A stretch of DNA of 44,580 bases from Bacteroidaceae bacterium (GCA_017552435.1 JAFZPZ010000083.1:1-44580); one strand, 5' to 3'; shown: positions 19,101 through 27,251, counted from the first letter of the stretch. A program made the numbers and translations. Notes: generated by a model not told the origin, from the sequence alone.

Positions 19101-20463
19101 TGAAGCAGGCACTTACACCGTTGTTGTTCCTGCTGTTGGCTATGCAGCATTCTCTCCAACTCCTGAAGAGACATATACTTATCTGCACTGCGCAAGTGGT
19201 GGTTCTGTTGTAGGTTGGGAACCAACTGCCGATGCCACTCAGTGGGCTGTAGCAGATGCTACCAGCATCCAGCTCACCATTGGCGAGGCCGGCTATGCAA
19301 CAGCTTATCTGCCATTTGATGTAGAAGCTGGTAAGACCATCTCTATTCCTGCTGCTGTAGGTACTTGGACATTCGACGATGGCACAACTGGTAGCCTGGC
19401 AGCCACCGCTGGCGTAACAGTTGAGAATGGCGTTGCTACAGTTCCCGTAGGCGACAACCTGGCAATGGCTACTGGAGCTACAGAACTTGGCACCTATACC
19501 ATCATGATGGATGTTAAGATTGTCAACGAGGATAAAGGCAGATACACTTCTCTCTATAAGGCTAATGATAACAGTGAAGACGGTGCAATATTCTTCTACA
19601 ACCATAAGACTAACGGCAGAAGAATTGGCATCAATGCTGGAGGCATGGGTTATGGTGGTAGCTATGACGTAGATACCTGGTATCGCGTAGTCGTAACCTG
19701 CGAGAACTCTATTCCGACTGTTTATGTTAATGGTACAAAGATTGTAGCTGCAGCTACTGCTTCTGCTACCCACTGGACACTGGGCAGTGTTGTAAGGTTC
19801 TTTGCCGACAATGACGGCGAGGAGAACCTGGTTCAGGCAGATGAGATCCGCTTCTGGGACATCGCTCTCGACGAGGCTGAAGTTGGAATGCTCGGTGCTT
19901 ACGGCGATGTAGTTCCCGAACCGAAGGAGGTTGCTGCATACATTGGCAGAGTTTGTGGCGACAACAAGCTGTGGTTGCAAGAGCTGGATGGCGTTATTCC
20001 TGCAATGACTGCTGTTGTTCTAAAGGGCGAGCCCGCTACCTACGAGTTTGCTATCCCCGTGCCCGAGCCTGATGGCGAAGCCCTGAATATCTATGACAAG
20101 GAAGTGGATGGCAGCAAAGCCCTCGTAAAAGCTAAGGCCACAGATATTACAAAGAATGACCTGAAGGGTTCGTTCGAACCGGTCGATGCTGTAGGCAAGT
20201 ATGTTCTTGCTAAGCCCGAAGGAAAGGAAGTTGGCTTCTATCTGGCCGAGTCAGGCACAATTGCTGCAGGCAAGGCTTACCTGGAAATCTTCGCTCCTGC
20301 TGGTGTGCAGGCATTCTACTTCTCATTCGATGAAGATCCCACTGGCATTGCAACTGTCGAGAAGACTGTCGAGGATGGTCTTATCTACAACATGGCTGGT
20401 CAGCGTCTGAACAAGATGCAGAAGGGCATCAACATCGTAAACGGCAAGAAGATTCTTAAGTAA
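16144..20463 (+). CDS. very large secreted mosaic protein with discoidin-like and LamG domains and a sorting-type tail
   Basis: A 1439-aa protein with a signal peptide ending near MAQ (22). Modules in order: an N-terminal block (about 24-190) shared with the 1534-aa protein; an F5/8 type C-like domain (about 225-365; LIDGDYSSFFHSAWS to FSEFYLFP); a block (about 469-860) shared with the CotH protein; a repeat-like region (about 890-1070); LamG (about 1075-1260; GTWTFDDGT to IRFWDIALDEAEVGMLG); a beta domain; and a tail GQRLNKMQKGINIVNGKK almost identical to those of the peptidase and SGNH proteins. No enzyme motif was seen. It is probably a surface or secreted carbohydrate-binding protein exported by type IX secretion. 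The coding sequence is unusually rich in GCT and GTT codons with very regular composition, suggesting high expression, though this was not measured. Confidence 0.75.
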   Translation: MRKIKLLFAAALSMIAWTGVMAQTAAEYEAALAAINDGAQYRISTDVSGTKYYVTAGGTLTADKAKGDAFTFAKVTGGDYVVNEAGDKAVGIQLTSSAGTRFTNGPLSSDKAVLEVANFSTSTNNRAGWESQVFFLKDGKYAIRSCNVAYGESSWADAGRTFWTYTVDPVDPEYTYDPAYVWELEEYTESAEQKEALAKVQAWPVYVQSAAGLVKDAGKFYSNAKEPSEGSYEALIDGDYSSFFHSAWSADGAVDEDHYLQAELSEATQKFEFYYKKRSQNNNNRPTKIVISAGNDAEGEFTEIKTIDSGLPTDASVIDFFSEAVDLGAAYKFVRFTILETNNGAENNGHKFFTFSEFYLFPEAAAQLAPIYNTYSSALAGDLAADDVAMINTVDKVLKSQIATITVTYQLVEADGTVVEKKEVVQKPYSDVEIPSAWASNTKFYDYTVEGTIGDTDCTITVKRTLKEGIVGTLADLSNTKAYTVTCDRGAMLTNGETIASTSNSAYADAEPGQFALVNYDGKYFLYSVADKKFVLNNGYLSEKLVNGELDALQMTPMTVPYFFFYFTTEGGNYGVNTNGSGNLGGIVINSWMNADPGNQYYMVEAADFDPTAALAALDAYFNPAFTVTYVVKDTEGNVIFTSDPEPSEEGAKVTTLPAKYQRAYYTYDEVDVTVTEADTKAEFTATWDGPFTISPDFENAKWYNMTMRGTWYVTTDVKDGDGAYKTQNANIMGLGEDSYQWAFIGNGYDGFQIFNKAEGADKSFGWTDATATNAGIPTIMANEEGYHAWKIVASTNTSVPAGSFCLNVPGTDLYINQYGGAGGSVKFWNSGNNIGDPGSAFTVYDVPSDFSAYVVSDVAPAMEATGYFTFTDAAKAAIGYDPAYKESCSFDTFKSMMAKIKEALNDVNNFILPETGYYTLTSKSYGTFMGIDPSDGNVYGNYKSANAAKNVVKLTKTGEATYTIGLMGKFAPATVAQSGQVTASAEAGTYTVVVPAVGYAAFSPTPEETYTYLHCASGGSVVGWEPTADATQWAVADATSIQLTIGEAGYATAYLPFDVEAGKTISIPAAVGTWTFDDGTTGSLAATAGVTVENGVATVPVGDNLAMATGATELGTYTIMMDVKIVNEDKGRYTSLYKANDNSEDGAIFFYNHKTNGRRIGINAGGMGYGGSYDVDTWYRVVVTCENSIPTVYVNGTKIVAAATASATHWTLGSVVRFFADNDGEENLVQADEIRFWDIALDEAEVGMLGAYGDVVPEPKEVAAYIGRVCGDNKLWLQELDGVIPAMTAVVLKGEPATYEFAIPVPEPDGEALNIYDKEVDGSKALVKAKATDITKNDLKGSFEPVDAVGKYVLAKPEGKEVGFYLAESGTIAAGKAYLEIFAPAGVQAFYFSFDEDPTGIATVEKTVEDGLIYNMAGQRLNKMQKGINIVNGKKILK

Positions 20464-20469
20464 AGACCC

Positions 20470-20508
20470 TTATCCAACCCCTCCTCATTTGTGGGAGGGG
20501 TTGGATAA
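20470..20508 (+). repeat. 15-bp perfect hairpin after the 1439-aa gene
   Basis: TTATCCAACCCCTCC (20470-20484) pairs perfectly with GGAGGGGTTGGATAA (20494-20508) around a 9-nt loop. It is preceded by GACCC, the flank start of the palindromic element family. It begins 7 nt after the stop codon but has no T tract, so it may protect the mRNA 3' end or be an element variant rather than a standard terminator. Confidence 0.7.
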
Positions 20509-20550
20509 TTGACAACAAGTATCATCAATTAAAAAAATCCTCCAAAAAAG

Positions 20551-20582
20551 CCTCCCCATTCAGGGGAGGTTTAGAGAGGGTC
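20551..20582 (-). repeat. short palindromic element upstream of the 50-aa peptide gene
   Basis: Palindrome CCTCCCCATTCAGGGGAGG (20551-20569) with a flank reading GACCCTCTCTAAA on the minus strand. It ends 7 nt before the ATG at 20590, so in a transcript it would form a hairpin directly in front of the ribosome start. Confidence 0.8.
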
Positions 20583-20589
20583 CTGAATT

Positions 20590-20742
20590 ATGAAGAAATA
20601 TGTCATTCCTGCTTTGAAAGTAGAAGAGGCCCTGGCTGCTCAGATGCTAGCCGAGAGCCTGACAATCAGCGATGATCCCGTTGATGGTGGCGATGCTCTC
20701 ACCAAGGAAGACAACGCATGGGATATCTGGGGCGAAGAATAA
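20590..20742 (+). CDS. 50-aa acidic small protein, function unknown
   Basis: ATG AAG AAA TAT to TAA gives a 50-residue product starting MKKYVIPALKVEEAL and ending DNAWDIWGEE. The first half is amphipathic with a basic start. The second half is strongly acidic (SDDPVDGGDALTKEDN) with two Trp near the C terminus. There is no hydrophobic core long enough for a membrane helix, no lipobox and no double-glycine leader. It lies between the mosaic protein gene and a clear terminator, so it is probably transcribed with or after that gene. I recall similar MKKY-starting short acidic ORFs in Prevotella-type genomes, but not a known function. Coding status rests on the start, the stop, the composition and the terminator position. 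Confidence 0.65.
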   Translation: MKKYVIPALKVEEALAAQMLAESLTISDDPVDGGDALTKEDNAWDIWGEE

Positions 20743-20767
20743 ACCCCACGTAATACACTCTAATTAT

Positions 20768-20803
20768 GAAGGCAGCTCCTTTGGGAAGCTGCCTTCATTT
20801 TTT
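20768..20803 (+). terminator. rho-independent terminator
   Basis: Perfect 10-bp stem GAAGGCAGCT (20768-20777) with AGCTGCCTTC (20787-20796), a 9-nt loop, then a T run (20798-20803). It is 25 nt after the stop of the 50-aa gene and is likely to end that transcript. It also lies past the 3' end of the minus-strand glycosyltransferase gene. Confidence 0.88.
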
Positions 20804-20835
20804 ATCTTGGTCCTACCGCAATATATATGTTCGGC

Positions 20836-22353
20836 TTAAGGTCTCCTCTCGTAGATCTGCATGCGCTGATTGTGGGTAATCGGCTTCATAAAGTATTTCA
20901 GGAAGAAACGCGGCCATGTCAGATTCCACAAGAACTTATGCGGTCCCCAGATAAAACGGAACCGGAAAAGCTCTTCGTTATCATAGATGCAATAATAATT
21001 GTCAGGCACAGGTACATCATAATAATCGTGACATGTATTTACTGATCCAAGAACACGCACCAGATACTTTATCCGTCCCGATGCTATCAGATCCGCTTGT
21101 TCCTTACGAATCTCGGGGTCGATAATATTGGAAAGGAAATAGTTCTTGTTTGGCGGCAAATGCCTGGTGTACTGATAAATGCCCGTATCATACGAACTGA
21201 ATGTAAGAACCTCGCTGTCCTCGCTCTTATTGGCGTTGATTATTTCTGCCATCTCGAGTACGCTGAGGGGGAAAGTCCCGTTGAGCATCGTCACAACGTT
21301 CCAATTGGTGGCTGTCCCCGCAATAGCAACAAGGACCATGACGAGATATGTCCGCACTGTTGGCACACAGTCGCGGATGTAGTTGACGAGTATGGGGAAA
21401 AAGGTAAAGATTGTCAGGAAATAGTAGAACTGCACCGTCAGCGTAGCAAATGAAAGCAGCAGAATTCCGTATGTTCCGAAGACAAGTAACTTTACCTCCC
21501 AACGAGCGGGAAGGAAAACAAGCGGCAACATCAGCACAGCCCAAATACCTAGCTTCGCAAGCGGGAACCACCAGACATCTGGTTCGCCGTTGGTTGCCAC
21601 ACCATGATAGTGGAAAATATTAACCACAAAGTACGACTCCCAAAGCGCATCCAACGTACCGTGAATAGCAAAATATGACAACACCAGTACTGTCACTACA
21701 GACAATCCGGCTACGACCCATCTTATGATTCGCCGCAATTCTTTCATCTGTTGATGTTTCCAGGCAATAAACAGGAGTGCGAAGATTGCTCCGATATAGA
21801 AAAACAGGAGATTGTACTTCATCCAGAAAATGAGTCCCAACCCTATACCCATATCAAAAGCTCGCCACCAACGCGGAACCTGGCGGTCCTTGACGAAACA
21901 GAGCATATAGTAAAGGCAATGCGCCAAGATGGGCAAAGCGAACTCCTCAACACTGTCACCATAACAGAAAAAGTCCGAAGAATAGGTTATCATGCCGAGA
22001 AGGCAAGTCAACGGCAAGGTGAATGAGGAGGAAGTAAAGAGGCGCATCGTGCGCAGCGAATAGAAAAGGTAGAAGAAGCAGCACACAATCTCCATCAAGT
22101 AGATTCCTACAAAACTGTGTCGCGAAAGGACTGCCGCTGCCTCATGCAGGAAGAACAGCACCGGTCCCTTGTGATCGAAAATATCCACATAAAGCTCTTT
22201 GCCGCGAAGCATAGCATTGCCGATAGTCATAAAGACATTGGCGTCATCCCAAGGATTTAGCGGATAAAGAAAAGAACATGTGCTGAACAGTGTCGTTACG
22301 AACACTGCAAAAAGAAATAGGAGAAATGCTTCTTTGAATATGCCTTGCTTCAT
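20836..22353 (-). CDS. polytopic GT39-like (GT-C fold) glycosyltransferase
   Basis: A 505-aa integral membrane protein with about ten hydrophobic segments. The first periplasmic loop holds NPWDDANVF (Asp36, Asp37) followed by LRGKELYVDIFDHKGP, a pattern of dolichyl-phosphate-mannose mannosyltransferase-like GT-C proteins that use polyprenyl-phosphate sugars. The acceptor is unknown. The longest open frame begins at 22380 with TTG, but that TTG is part of a TACCTTTG promoter box, so the ATG at 22353 is preferred. The gene stands alone on the minus strand, divergent from the DUF1573 gene. Confidence 0.75.
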   Translation of the reverse strand: MKQGIFKEAFLLFLFAVFVTTLFSTCSFLYPLNPWDDANVFMTIGNAMLRGKELYVDIFDHKGPVLFFLHEAAAVLSRHSFVGIYLMEIVCCFFYLFYSLRTMRLFTSSSFTLPLTCLLGMITYSSDFFCYGDSVEEFALPILAHCLYYMLCFVKDRQVPRWWRAFDMGIGLGLIFWMKYNLLFFYIGAIFALLFIAWKHQQMKELRRIIRWVVAGLSVVTVLVLSYFAIHGTLDALWESYFVVNIFHYHGVATNGEPDVWWFPLAKLGIWAVLMLPLVFLPARWEVKLLVFGTYGILLLSFATLTVQFYYFLTIFTFFPILVNYIRDCVPTVRTYLVMVLVAIAGTATNWNVVTMLNGTFPLSVLEMAEIINANKSEDSEVLTFSSYDTGIYQYTRHLPPNKNYFLSNIIDPEIRKEQADLIASGRIKYLVRVLGSVNTCHDYYDVPVPDNYYCIYDNEELFRFRFIWGPHKFLWNLTWPRFFLKYFMKPITHNQRMQIYERRP

Positions 22354-22377
22354 AGATGTTGGCACCAGTATTTGGCG

Positions 22378-22385
22378 CAAAGGTA
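22378..22385 (-). promoter_or_regulatory. -7 promoter box of the glycosyltransferase gene
   Basis: Minus-strand TACCTTTG, an exact TAnnTTTG match about 25 nt before the ATG at 22353. The -33 box is not clear. It decides the start codon of the gene, since the alternative TTG start lies inside this box. Confidence 0.6.
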
Positions 22386-22455
22386 CGTTATTATTATGAC
22401 TCTGCCATACTTTTCCTTAAAAAATGTAACAAGAGAGGAAGTTTTTTTAATTACC

Positions 22456-22487
22456 TTTGTCATTGTCGCAAAAATAAGGTAACTTTG
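22456..22487 (+). promoter_or_regulatory. promoter of the DUF1573-meaB pair
   Basis: TTTG at 22456-22459, a 20-nt spacer and TAACTTTG at 22480-22487, about 35 nt before the ATG at 22523. Confidence 0.75.
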
Positions 22488-22522
22488 TACGGAAAAACAG
22501 GAATAGCGACAGACGACTGACA

Positions 22523-23635
22523 ATGAATAAACAGCATATACTTTCCTTCCTCCTCCTCCTTACCCAATGCACAATGGTTTGGGCACAGCCTCGTTTTGTG
22601 CCCGACACGGATATCAGAAAGGTGGGCGAAGTGGAATTCCAGAAGCCACGGAAGTTTAGTCTGGGTTTCACGAACAAGGGTGACAAATCCCTGTTCATCA
22701 AAGATGTGAAAGCATCGTGCGGCTGCCTTGATGTCTCATATCCGAAGGCATCTATTGCAGCCGGCTCTCGCGGAGAAATTGAGCTGACATTCGATGCCAA
22801 GTTGTTAGGCTCTTTCTACAAAGAAATAGAAGTCCTGACCAATGCCTCGGACAATCCTGCCTATATTGCCATTCAGGGTTCTGTCGTGACCGAGGTAAAA
22901 GACTACAGCGACGAGTTCCCCATTGATCTTGGCAATGTGCGGTTGATGACAAATATCGTGGAGTTTGAAGATGTCAACCGCGGAGACTATCCGACAGCAA
23001 CGCTATCCGTTTTGAACACCGACCGCACCGCTTACAGGCCAGAACTGATGCACCTTCCACCCTACCTGTCTGCGAGATGTGAGCCCGAGGACATTCCAGG
23101 AGGTAAGGTTGGCACTATACATCTTACACTCGACAGCGAAAAGCTAAATCATCTTGGACTCCATCAAACCAGCATTTACCTTTCCCGCTATCTGGGCGAC
23201 AAAATCGGCGAGACAAACGAGATTCTCGTTTCGGCCATTCTCCTACCAAGTTTTGCCGATATGGATGACGAGGCACTCGCCAACGCACCAGAACTGACCA
23301 TCAGCGAGTCTTCTATCGATATGAGTGAATTGTTCAGTCAGCATCTGAGCAAAGGGAAGCGCAACAAGAAGGCTATCAGCCATAACATCATCCTTTCCAA
23401 TACAGGGAAAAGTGATTTGCACATAAAGCAGGTTCAAGTCTTCAACAAAGCACTTAGCGTCAATATAGCCAACAGTACCATTCGCCCAGGAAAGAGCACA
23501 AAGTTGAAGATAAACGTCACTGCCCAATACCTACACAAGAGCAAGGGCCGCATGCGCGTCCTGCTCATCACAGATGCGCCAAAGCAAGCTAAACAATATA
23601 TTAATGTAGATGTAAATGGAACATCCAGAGAATAA
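22523..23635 (+). CDS. DUF1573 domain protein, exported
   Basis: A 370-aa protein with a signal peptide (about 1-21, ending at VWAQ). Residues about 35-120 are the DUF1573 immunoglobulin-like fold with the signature ASCGCL and a following GEIELTFDAKLLG. A second similar repeat occurs in the C-terminal half (HNIILSNTGKSDLHIKQVQ to RPGKSTKLKINV). DUF1573 proteins are common in Bacteroidota, and their function is not established; an envelope location is likely. The last 20 nt overlap the start of meaB, so the two are probably translated from one mRNA. Confidence 0.8.
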   Translation: MNKQHILSFLLLLTQCTMVWAQPRFVPDTDIRKVGEVEFQKPRKFSLGFTNKGDKSLFIKDVKASCGCLDVSYPKASIAAGSRGEIELTFDAKLLGSFYKEIEVLTNASDNPAYIAIQGSVVTEVKDYSDEFPIDLGNVRLMTNIVEFEDVNRGDYPTATLSVLNTDRTAYRPELMHLPPYLSARCEPEDIPGGKVGTIHLTLDSEKLNHLGLHQTSIYLSRYLGDKIGETNEILVSAILLPSFADMDDEALANAPELTISESSIDMSELFSQHLSKGKRNKKAISHNIILSNTGKSDLHIKQVQVFNKALSVNIANSTIRPGKSTKLKINVTAQYLHKSKGRMRVLLITDAPKQAKQYINVDVNGTSRE

Positions 23636-24713
23636 TCCCGAATATGCAGGTCTGACCGTTAACAGCGGCGTAGGACCCGTTTCCTCCGTCAACCCCCACC
23701 TCAACCGCAACCGTTTCGTGCGCCGACGCCTCTCTGCAGGTGACTATGTGGAAGGCATCCGAAAGGGCGACATTACTATCCTGGGACAAGCTGTGACGCT
23801 GGTTGAAAGCACCATCCCCGAACACCAGACCATCGCTCAGGAAGTCATAGAGAAGTGCCTGCCCTACTCCGGCAACAGCGTGCGTATCGGCATCAGCGGT
23901 GTCCCCGGAGCAGGCAAGAGTACCAGCATCGATGAGTTCGGCATCCATGTACTCAAAGAGCATGGCGGACGTCTTGCCGTTCTTGCCATCGACCCCAGTA
24001 GCGAGCGCACCAAGGGCAGCATACTAGGCGACAAGACACGCATGGAGAAACTCAGCGTACACCCCGACTCGTTCATCCGTCCCAGTCCGTCGGCAGGCAG
24101 TTTGGGTGGTGTGGCTCGCAAGACGCGCGAGACCATCATCCTTTGTGAAGCTGCAGGATTCGACAAGATATTCGTCGAGACGGTTGGTGTGGGACAGAGC
24201 GAGACAGCCTGCCATTCGATGGTCGATTTCTTCCTGCTCATCCAGCTTGCAGGTACCGGCGACGAGCTGCAGGGAATCAAGCGCGGCATTATGGAGATGG
24301 CAGACGGCATCATCATTAATAAGTGCGACGGGAACAACGTGGATAAGTGTCAGCTTGCCGCCACGCACTTCCGCAATGCACTGCATCTCTTTCCCCTGCC
24401 TGAAAGCGGTTGGGCACCGCAGGTCCTTACATACAGTGGTTTCTATGGCTACGGCATTAAGGAAGTGTGGGATATGGTCTATAGCTATCTCGACTTCGTA
24501 AAAAAGAATGGGTATTTCGAATACCGCCGTGCCGAGCAGGCAAAATACTGGATGTATGAAAGCATCAACGAACAACTGATGGGTAACTTCTATCACAATC
24601 CCACCATCTCTGATATGTTACAGGCCGCCGAACAGGGAGTGCTTCGCGGCGAACGCACATCATTCGTCGCAGCCAAGCAGTTGCTCGATTCTTACTTTGC
24701 ACTCCTCCATTAG
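23616..24713 (+). CDS. meaB: methylmalonyl-CoA mutase-associated GTPase MeaB
   Basis: A 365-aa G3E-family GTPase. P-loop GVPGAGKS at 95-102, a DPSSxRTxGSILGDKTRM segment at 126-143, ETVGVGQSE at 188-196, and NKCD (235-238) for guanine recognition. MeaB protects and reactivates the adenosylcobalamin-dependent methylmalonyl-CoA mutase, used in the propionate/succinate pathway of Bacteroidales; the mutase genes are not in this window. The start at 23616 lies inside the end of the DUF1573 gene. The 3' end runs 54 nt into the convergent ispH gene, so there is no separate terminator between them. Confidence 0.92.
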   Translation: MEHPENNPEYAGLTVNSGVGPVSSVNPHLNRNRFVRRRLSAGDYVEGIRKGDITILGQAVTLVESTIPEHQTIAQEVIEKCLPYSGNSVRIGISGVPGAGKSTSIDEFGIHVLKEHGGRLAVLAIDPSSERTKGSILGDKTRMEKLSVHPDSFIRPSPSAGSLGGVARKTRETIILCEAAGFDKIFVETVGVGQSETACHSMVDFFLLIQLAGTGDELQGIKRGIMEMADGIIINKCDGNNVDKCQLAATHFRNALHLFPLPESGWAPQVLTYSGFYGYGIKEVWDMVYSYLDFVKKNGYFEYRRAEQAKYWMYESINEQLMGNFYHNPTISDMLQAAEQGVLRGERTSFVAAKQLLDSYFALLH

Positions 24714-25532
24714 CCATTTTGGCGTACTTGTGGCACCACAAATGCCTATCGACTCACAACCTTGCAGCCAGCAGACATCAATCTCGCTGGCTGTATCTAT
24801 CATATATGAACGGGGATTTGCCTTTCGGCATTCGTTGAAGAGTACGCGTCCGTTGCTGCTTTTCTTGCCGCAAACAAAGAGCACCACATTATGCTTGATG
24901 GCAAAACTGCGGATGTTGGGCATGCGGTTTGCCACCTGGCGGCAGATGGTGTCGTAATAGGTGAAAGTCGCCGCGGAGTTGATACGTTGCTGGACATATT
25001 CGACAATCTTGCGGAACTCATCGAGGGGCATTGTTGTTTGGGAATAGAGACAGATGTCGCGATTGAAGTCCAGCTTCCTGACCTCGTCTGCCGATTCGAT
25101 GATGATGGCGGTCTCTTCTGTCTGTCCCACCAGTCCAAGCACCTCGGCGTGACCATTCTTTCCGAAGATGACTATCTGTTTCCTATGCTCTGTGTCCGCA
25201 TCATACTCCTTTTTGATGCGTTCCTGGAGGTGCAACACAACGGGGCAAGTAGCATCTATCAGGTTGATGGCGTGTTCGCGGGCAAGGGCGTATGTGGAGG
25301 GCGGTTCGCCATGAGCACGCAGCAGCACCTTGGCGTTGTGAATGTTCTTCATCTGCTCGTGGTTGATAGTCACCAACCCCATCTGCTGCAGACGATTGCA
25401 CTCCTTTCCGTTGTGCACAATATCACCCAGGCAATAAAGCTGGCCTTCCGCAGCCAGTTCCTCTTCCGCCTTGCCAATAGCACGCGTCACACCAAAGCAG
25501 AAACCAGAGCCCTGATCAATCTCTATCTTCAT
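24660..25532 (-). CDS. ispH: 4-hydroxy-3-methylbut-2-enyl diphosphate reductase
   Basis: A 290-aa iron-sulfur enzyme of the last non-mevalonate (MEP) isoprenoid step, giving IPP and DMAPP. With the start at 25532 the three cluster cysteines fall at Cys12 (GFCFGV), Cys96 (DATCPVV) and Cys197 (DTICRQ), the same positions as in E. coli IspH. The longer open frame to 25568 adds 12 residues inside cmk. The ATG at 25532 forms an ATGA overlap with the cmk stop and is preferred. Last gene of the minus-strand run porQ-cmk-ispH; it converges on and overlaps meaB. Confidence 0.95.
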   Translation of the reverse strand: MKIEIDQGSGFCFGVTRAIGKAEEELAAEGQLYCLGDIVHNGKECNRLQQMGLVTINHEQMKNIHNAKVLLRAHGEPPSTYALAREHAINLIDATCPVVLHLQERIKKEYDADTEHRKQIVIFGKNGHAEVLGLVGQTEETAIIIESADEVRKLDFNRDICLYSQTTMPLDEFRKIVEYVQQRINSAATFTYYDTICRQVANRMPNIRSFAIKHNVVLFVCGKKSSNGRVLFNECRKANPRSYMIDTASEIDVCWLQGCESIGICGATSTPKWLMEECKVRIEQLLGCDE

Positions 25533-26218
25533 TCGGCTGCAACCCTGTAATACTGTTCCAACAGCCAAGCTTCCTGCTCCGGAATCGTCATATTGCTGTT
25601 ATCCAGCACGATGGCATCTTCTGCCTGACGAAGGGGGCTAATGGCACGGGTAGAGTCAATGCGGTCGCGCTCGATAACATTGGCACGAATCTCGTCTAGG
25701 CTGCAAGCCTCGCCTTTTGCTATCAGCTCGTCATAGCGACGCTGGGCACGAACGTCAACACTTGCCGTAACAAAGACCTTCAGTTCTGCATCCGGGAAGA
25801 CAACCGTACCGATATCGCGGCCATCCATGATGACGCCTTTTGCTTCGCCCATCAAACGCTGCAAGTCAACCATTGCCTCACGGACAAAGCCAAGTGTCGC
25901 AATAGGGCTGACGTATTTCGAGACCTCCATCGTGCGGATTTCCTTCTCCACGCATACGCCGTTCAGATAGGTATCGGGGCGACCGGTCTCTTCATTCAGC
26001 TGGAATGTTATCATGATGTCCGACATGTGCCGGCGCAAAGCCTCCTCGTCAATACCTGCCTCTGTAATCAGGCCATTCTGAAGACCGAAAAGCGTCACTG
26101 CACGATACATCGCGCCCGTATCTATATAAATATAGCCTATCTCCCTGGCCAGATCCTTGGCCATTGTGCTCTTGCCACATGATGAGTGACCGTCAATCGC
26201 AATCGTTATCAGTTTCAT
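25529..26218 (-). CDS. cmk: cytidylate kinase
   Basis: A 229-aa (d)CMP kinase that makes CDP from CMP with ATP. P-loop GHSSCGKST at 10-18, then [25 protein letters not shown] and a C-terminal [18 protein letters not shown], all standard Cmk motifs at standard length. It lies 15 nt after porQ and overlaps ispH by ATGA, so the three are probably one operon. Confidence 0.95.
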   Translation of the reverse strand: MKLITIAIDGHSSCGKSTMAKDLAREIGYIYIDTGAMYRAVTLFGLQNGLITEAGIDEEALRRHMSDIMITFQLNEETGRPDTYLNGVCVEKEIRTMEVSKYVSPIATLGFVREAMVDLQRLMGEAKGVIMDGRDIGTVVFPDAELKVFVTASVDVRAQRRYDELIAKGEACSLDEIRANVIERDRIDSTRAISPLRQAEDAIVLDNSNMTIPEQEAWLLEQYYRVAAE

Positions 26219-26233
26219 CTTTATATTCTGTTT

Positions 26234-27241
26234 TTACTTGTCTTTTTGGAAGTTATAAGCCAGCGAGAAGGTCAGGGATGGTGCGCTGACGTGATATTTA
26301 GCATAGGCAATGCCGAACTTCAAACGCTTCAGGTTGACACCACCACCGAACGAGAGGCCGGCTGCATGCGATGAGCCTGCAGCATTCATCTCATAGGCGC
26401 GACGGAAGTTGAAGCCCAATGCGATATAGAACTTGTCGGAGGGAAGGAACTCTGCCCCAAGCACGAAATGATTCATGAAGATACTGCCTCCTTTGATGGT
26501 ATTGCCGGTAGTGAAATAGTCGTTCGAGGTCCAACGGGTCAGGTCAACCATCGAAACTGAGATACGGATAGGTGCATGACCCAGCGACTTTGTGAAACCT
26601 ACTTCAAGGTCTGCCGGCAATCGGTCGTGTGTATCGCCGAAGCTCTTCACCTGTCCGCCAAGGTTGCGCGCCGCAATCGAGAAAGAGAAGTCCGACTCTT
26701 CGTTGAAATAGTTTAGTCCCAGGTCTGCCGCCAGACCGCACGACGTATAGGGGCCGTAGTGCGAATAAATGAACTTGGCCGTAGCACCGCCTGCCCATCG
26801 TTCACTCAAGATATGACTGTACTGGCCGCCCAGGCAAAAGTCAAGAGGGCTGAACTCTCCGACAATCTCGCCCGACACCAGCGTCTCCTTTGTCTTGCCA
26901 TACCCTACGAAGTGTGCATAAGCGCCCCATGTGCCGTGTGCACCCACTTGCTGCGAATAAGCTGCAGCACCGGTGTTGCAGCCCTGCATATAGTTCATAT
27001 AGGAGAGTCCTACCGTCTTGTCACTGACATTTATCAGCAAGGCGGGATTTTGCATCGCCATCGAAATATCATCCTCGACCAAAGAGATATTCTTGCCGCC
27101 AAGTGCTGAAGAGTGGGCAGAGACTGGCAGGTTCAGAAAATTAAACACACTGCCGCTTTCCTGTGCTGAGATATGGAGCAAGGAGCAAGGAGTAAGGAGC
27201 AGAATGAGGAAAGAACGTCGTATTTTCGTCATTACATTCAT
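26234..27241 (-). CDS. porQ: type IX secretion system protein PorQ
   Basis: A protein of up to 335 aa with a signal peptide and an outer-membrane-like beta pattern. The N-terminal SVFNFLNLPVSAHSSALGG, then NPALL and repeated aromatic strands (SFSIAARNLGGQ, FGIAYAKYH), are characteristic of PorQ. PorQ is part of the type IX secretion and surface-attachment machinery, working with PorU, PorV and PorZ at the outer membrane. The start could be ATG 27241 or ATG 27232 (residue 4). A TAACTTTG box lies only about 11 nt before the first, so the second is a fair alternative. Its presence fits the sorting-type tails on the five large proteins at 0.25-20.5 kb. Confidence 0.85.
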   Translation of the reverse strand: MNVMTKIRRSFLILLLTPCSLLHISAQESGSVFNFLNLPVSAHSSALGGKNISLVEDDISMAMQNPALLINVSDKTVGLSYMNYMQGCNTGAAAYSQQVGAHGTWGAYAHFVGYGKTKETLVSGEIVGEFSPLDFCLGGQYSHILSERWAGGATAKFIYSHYGPYTSCGLAADLGLNYFNEESDFSFSIAARNLGGQVKSFGDTHDRLPADLEVGFTKSLGHAPIRISVSMVDLTRWTSNDYFTTGNTIKGGSIFMNHFVLGAEFLPSDKFYIALGFNFRRAYEMNAAGSSHAAGLSFGGGVNLKRLKFGIAYAKYHVSAPSLTFSLAYNFQKDK

Positions 27242-27251
27242 AAATCGGCTT

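Noticed and set aside
18811-19980. 389-aa open frame on the minus strand
   Set aside because: Antisense to the 1439-aa mosaic gene, rich in Cys and Ser as expected from reversed GCT/GGC codons.
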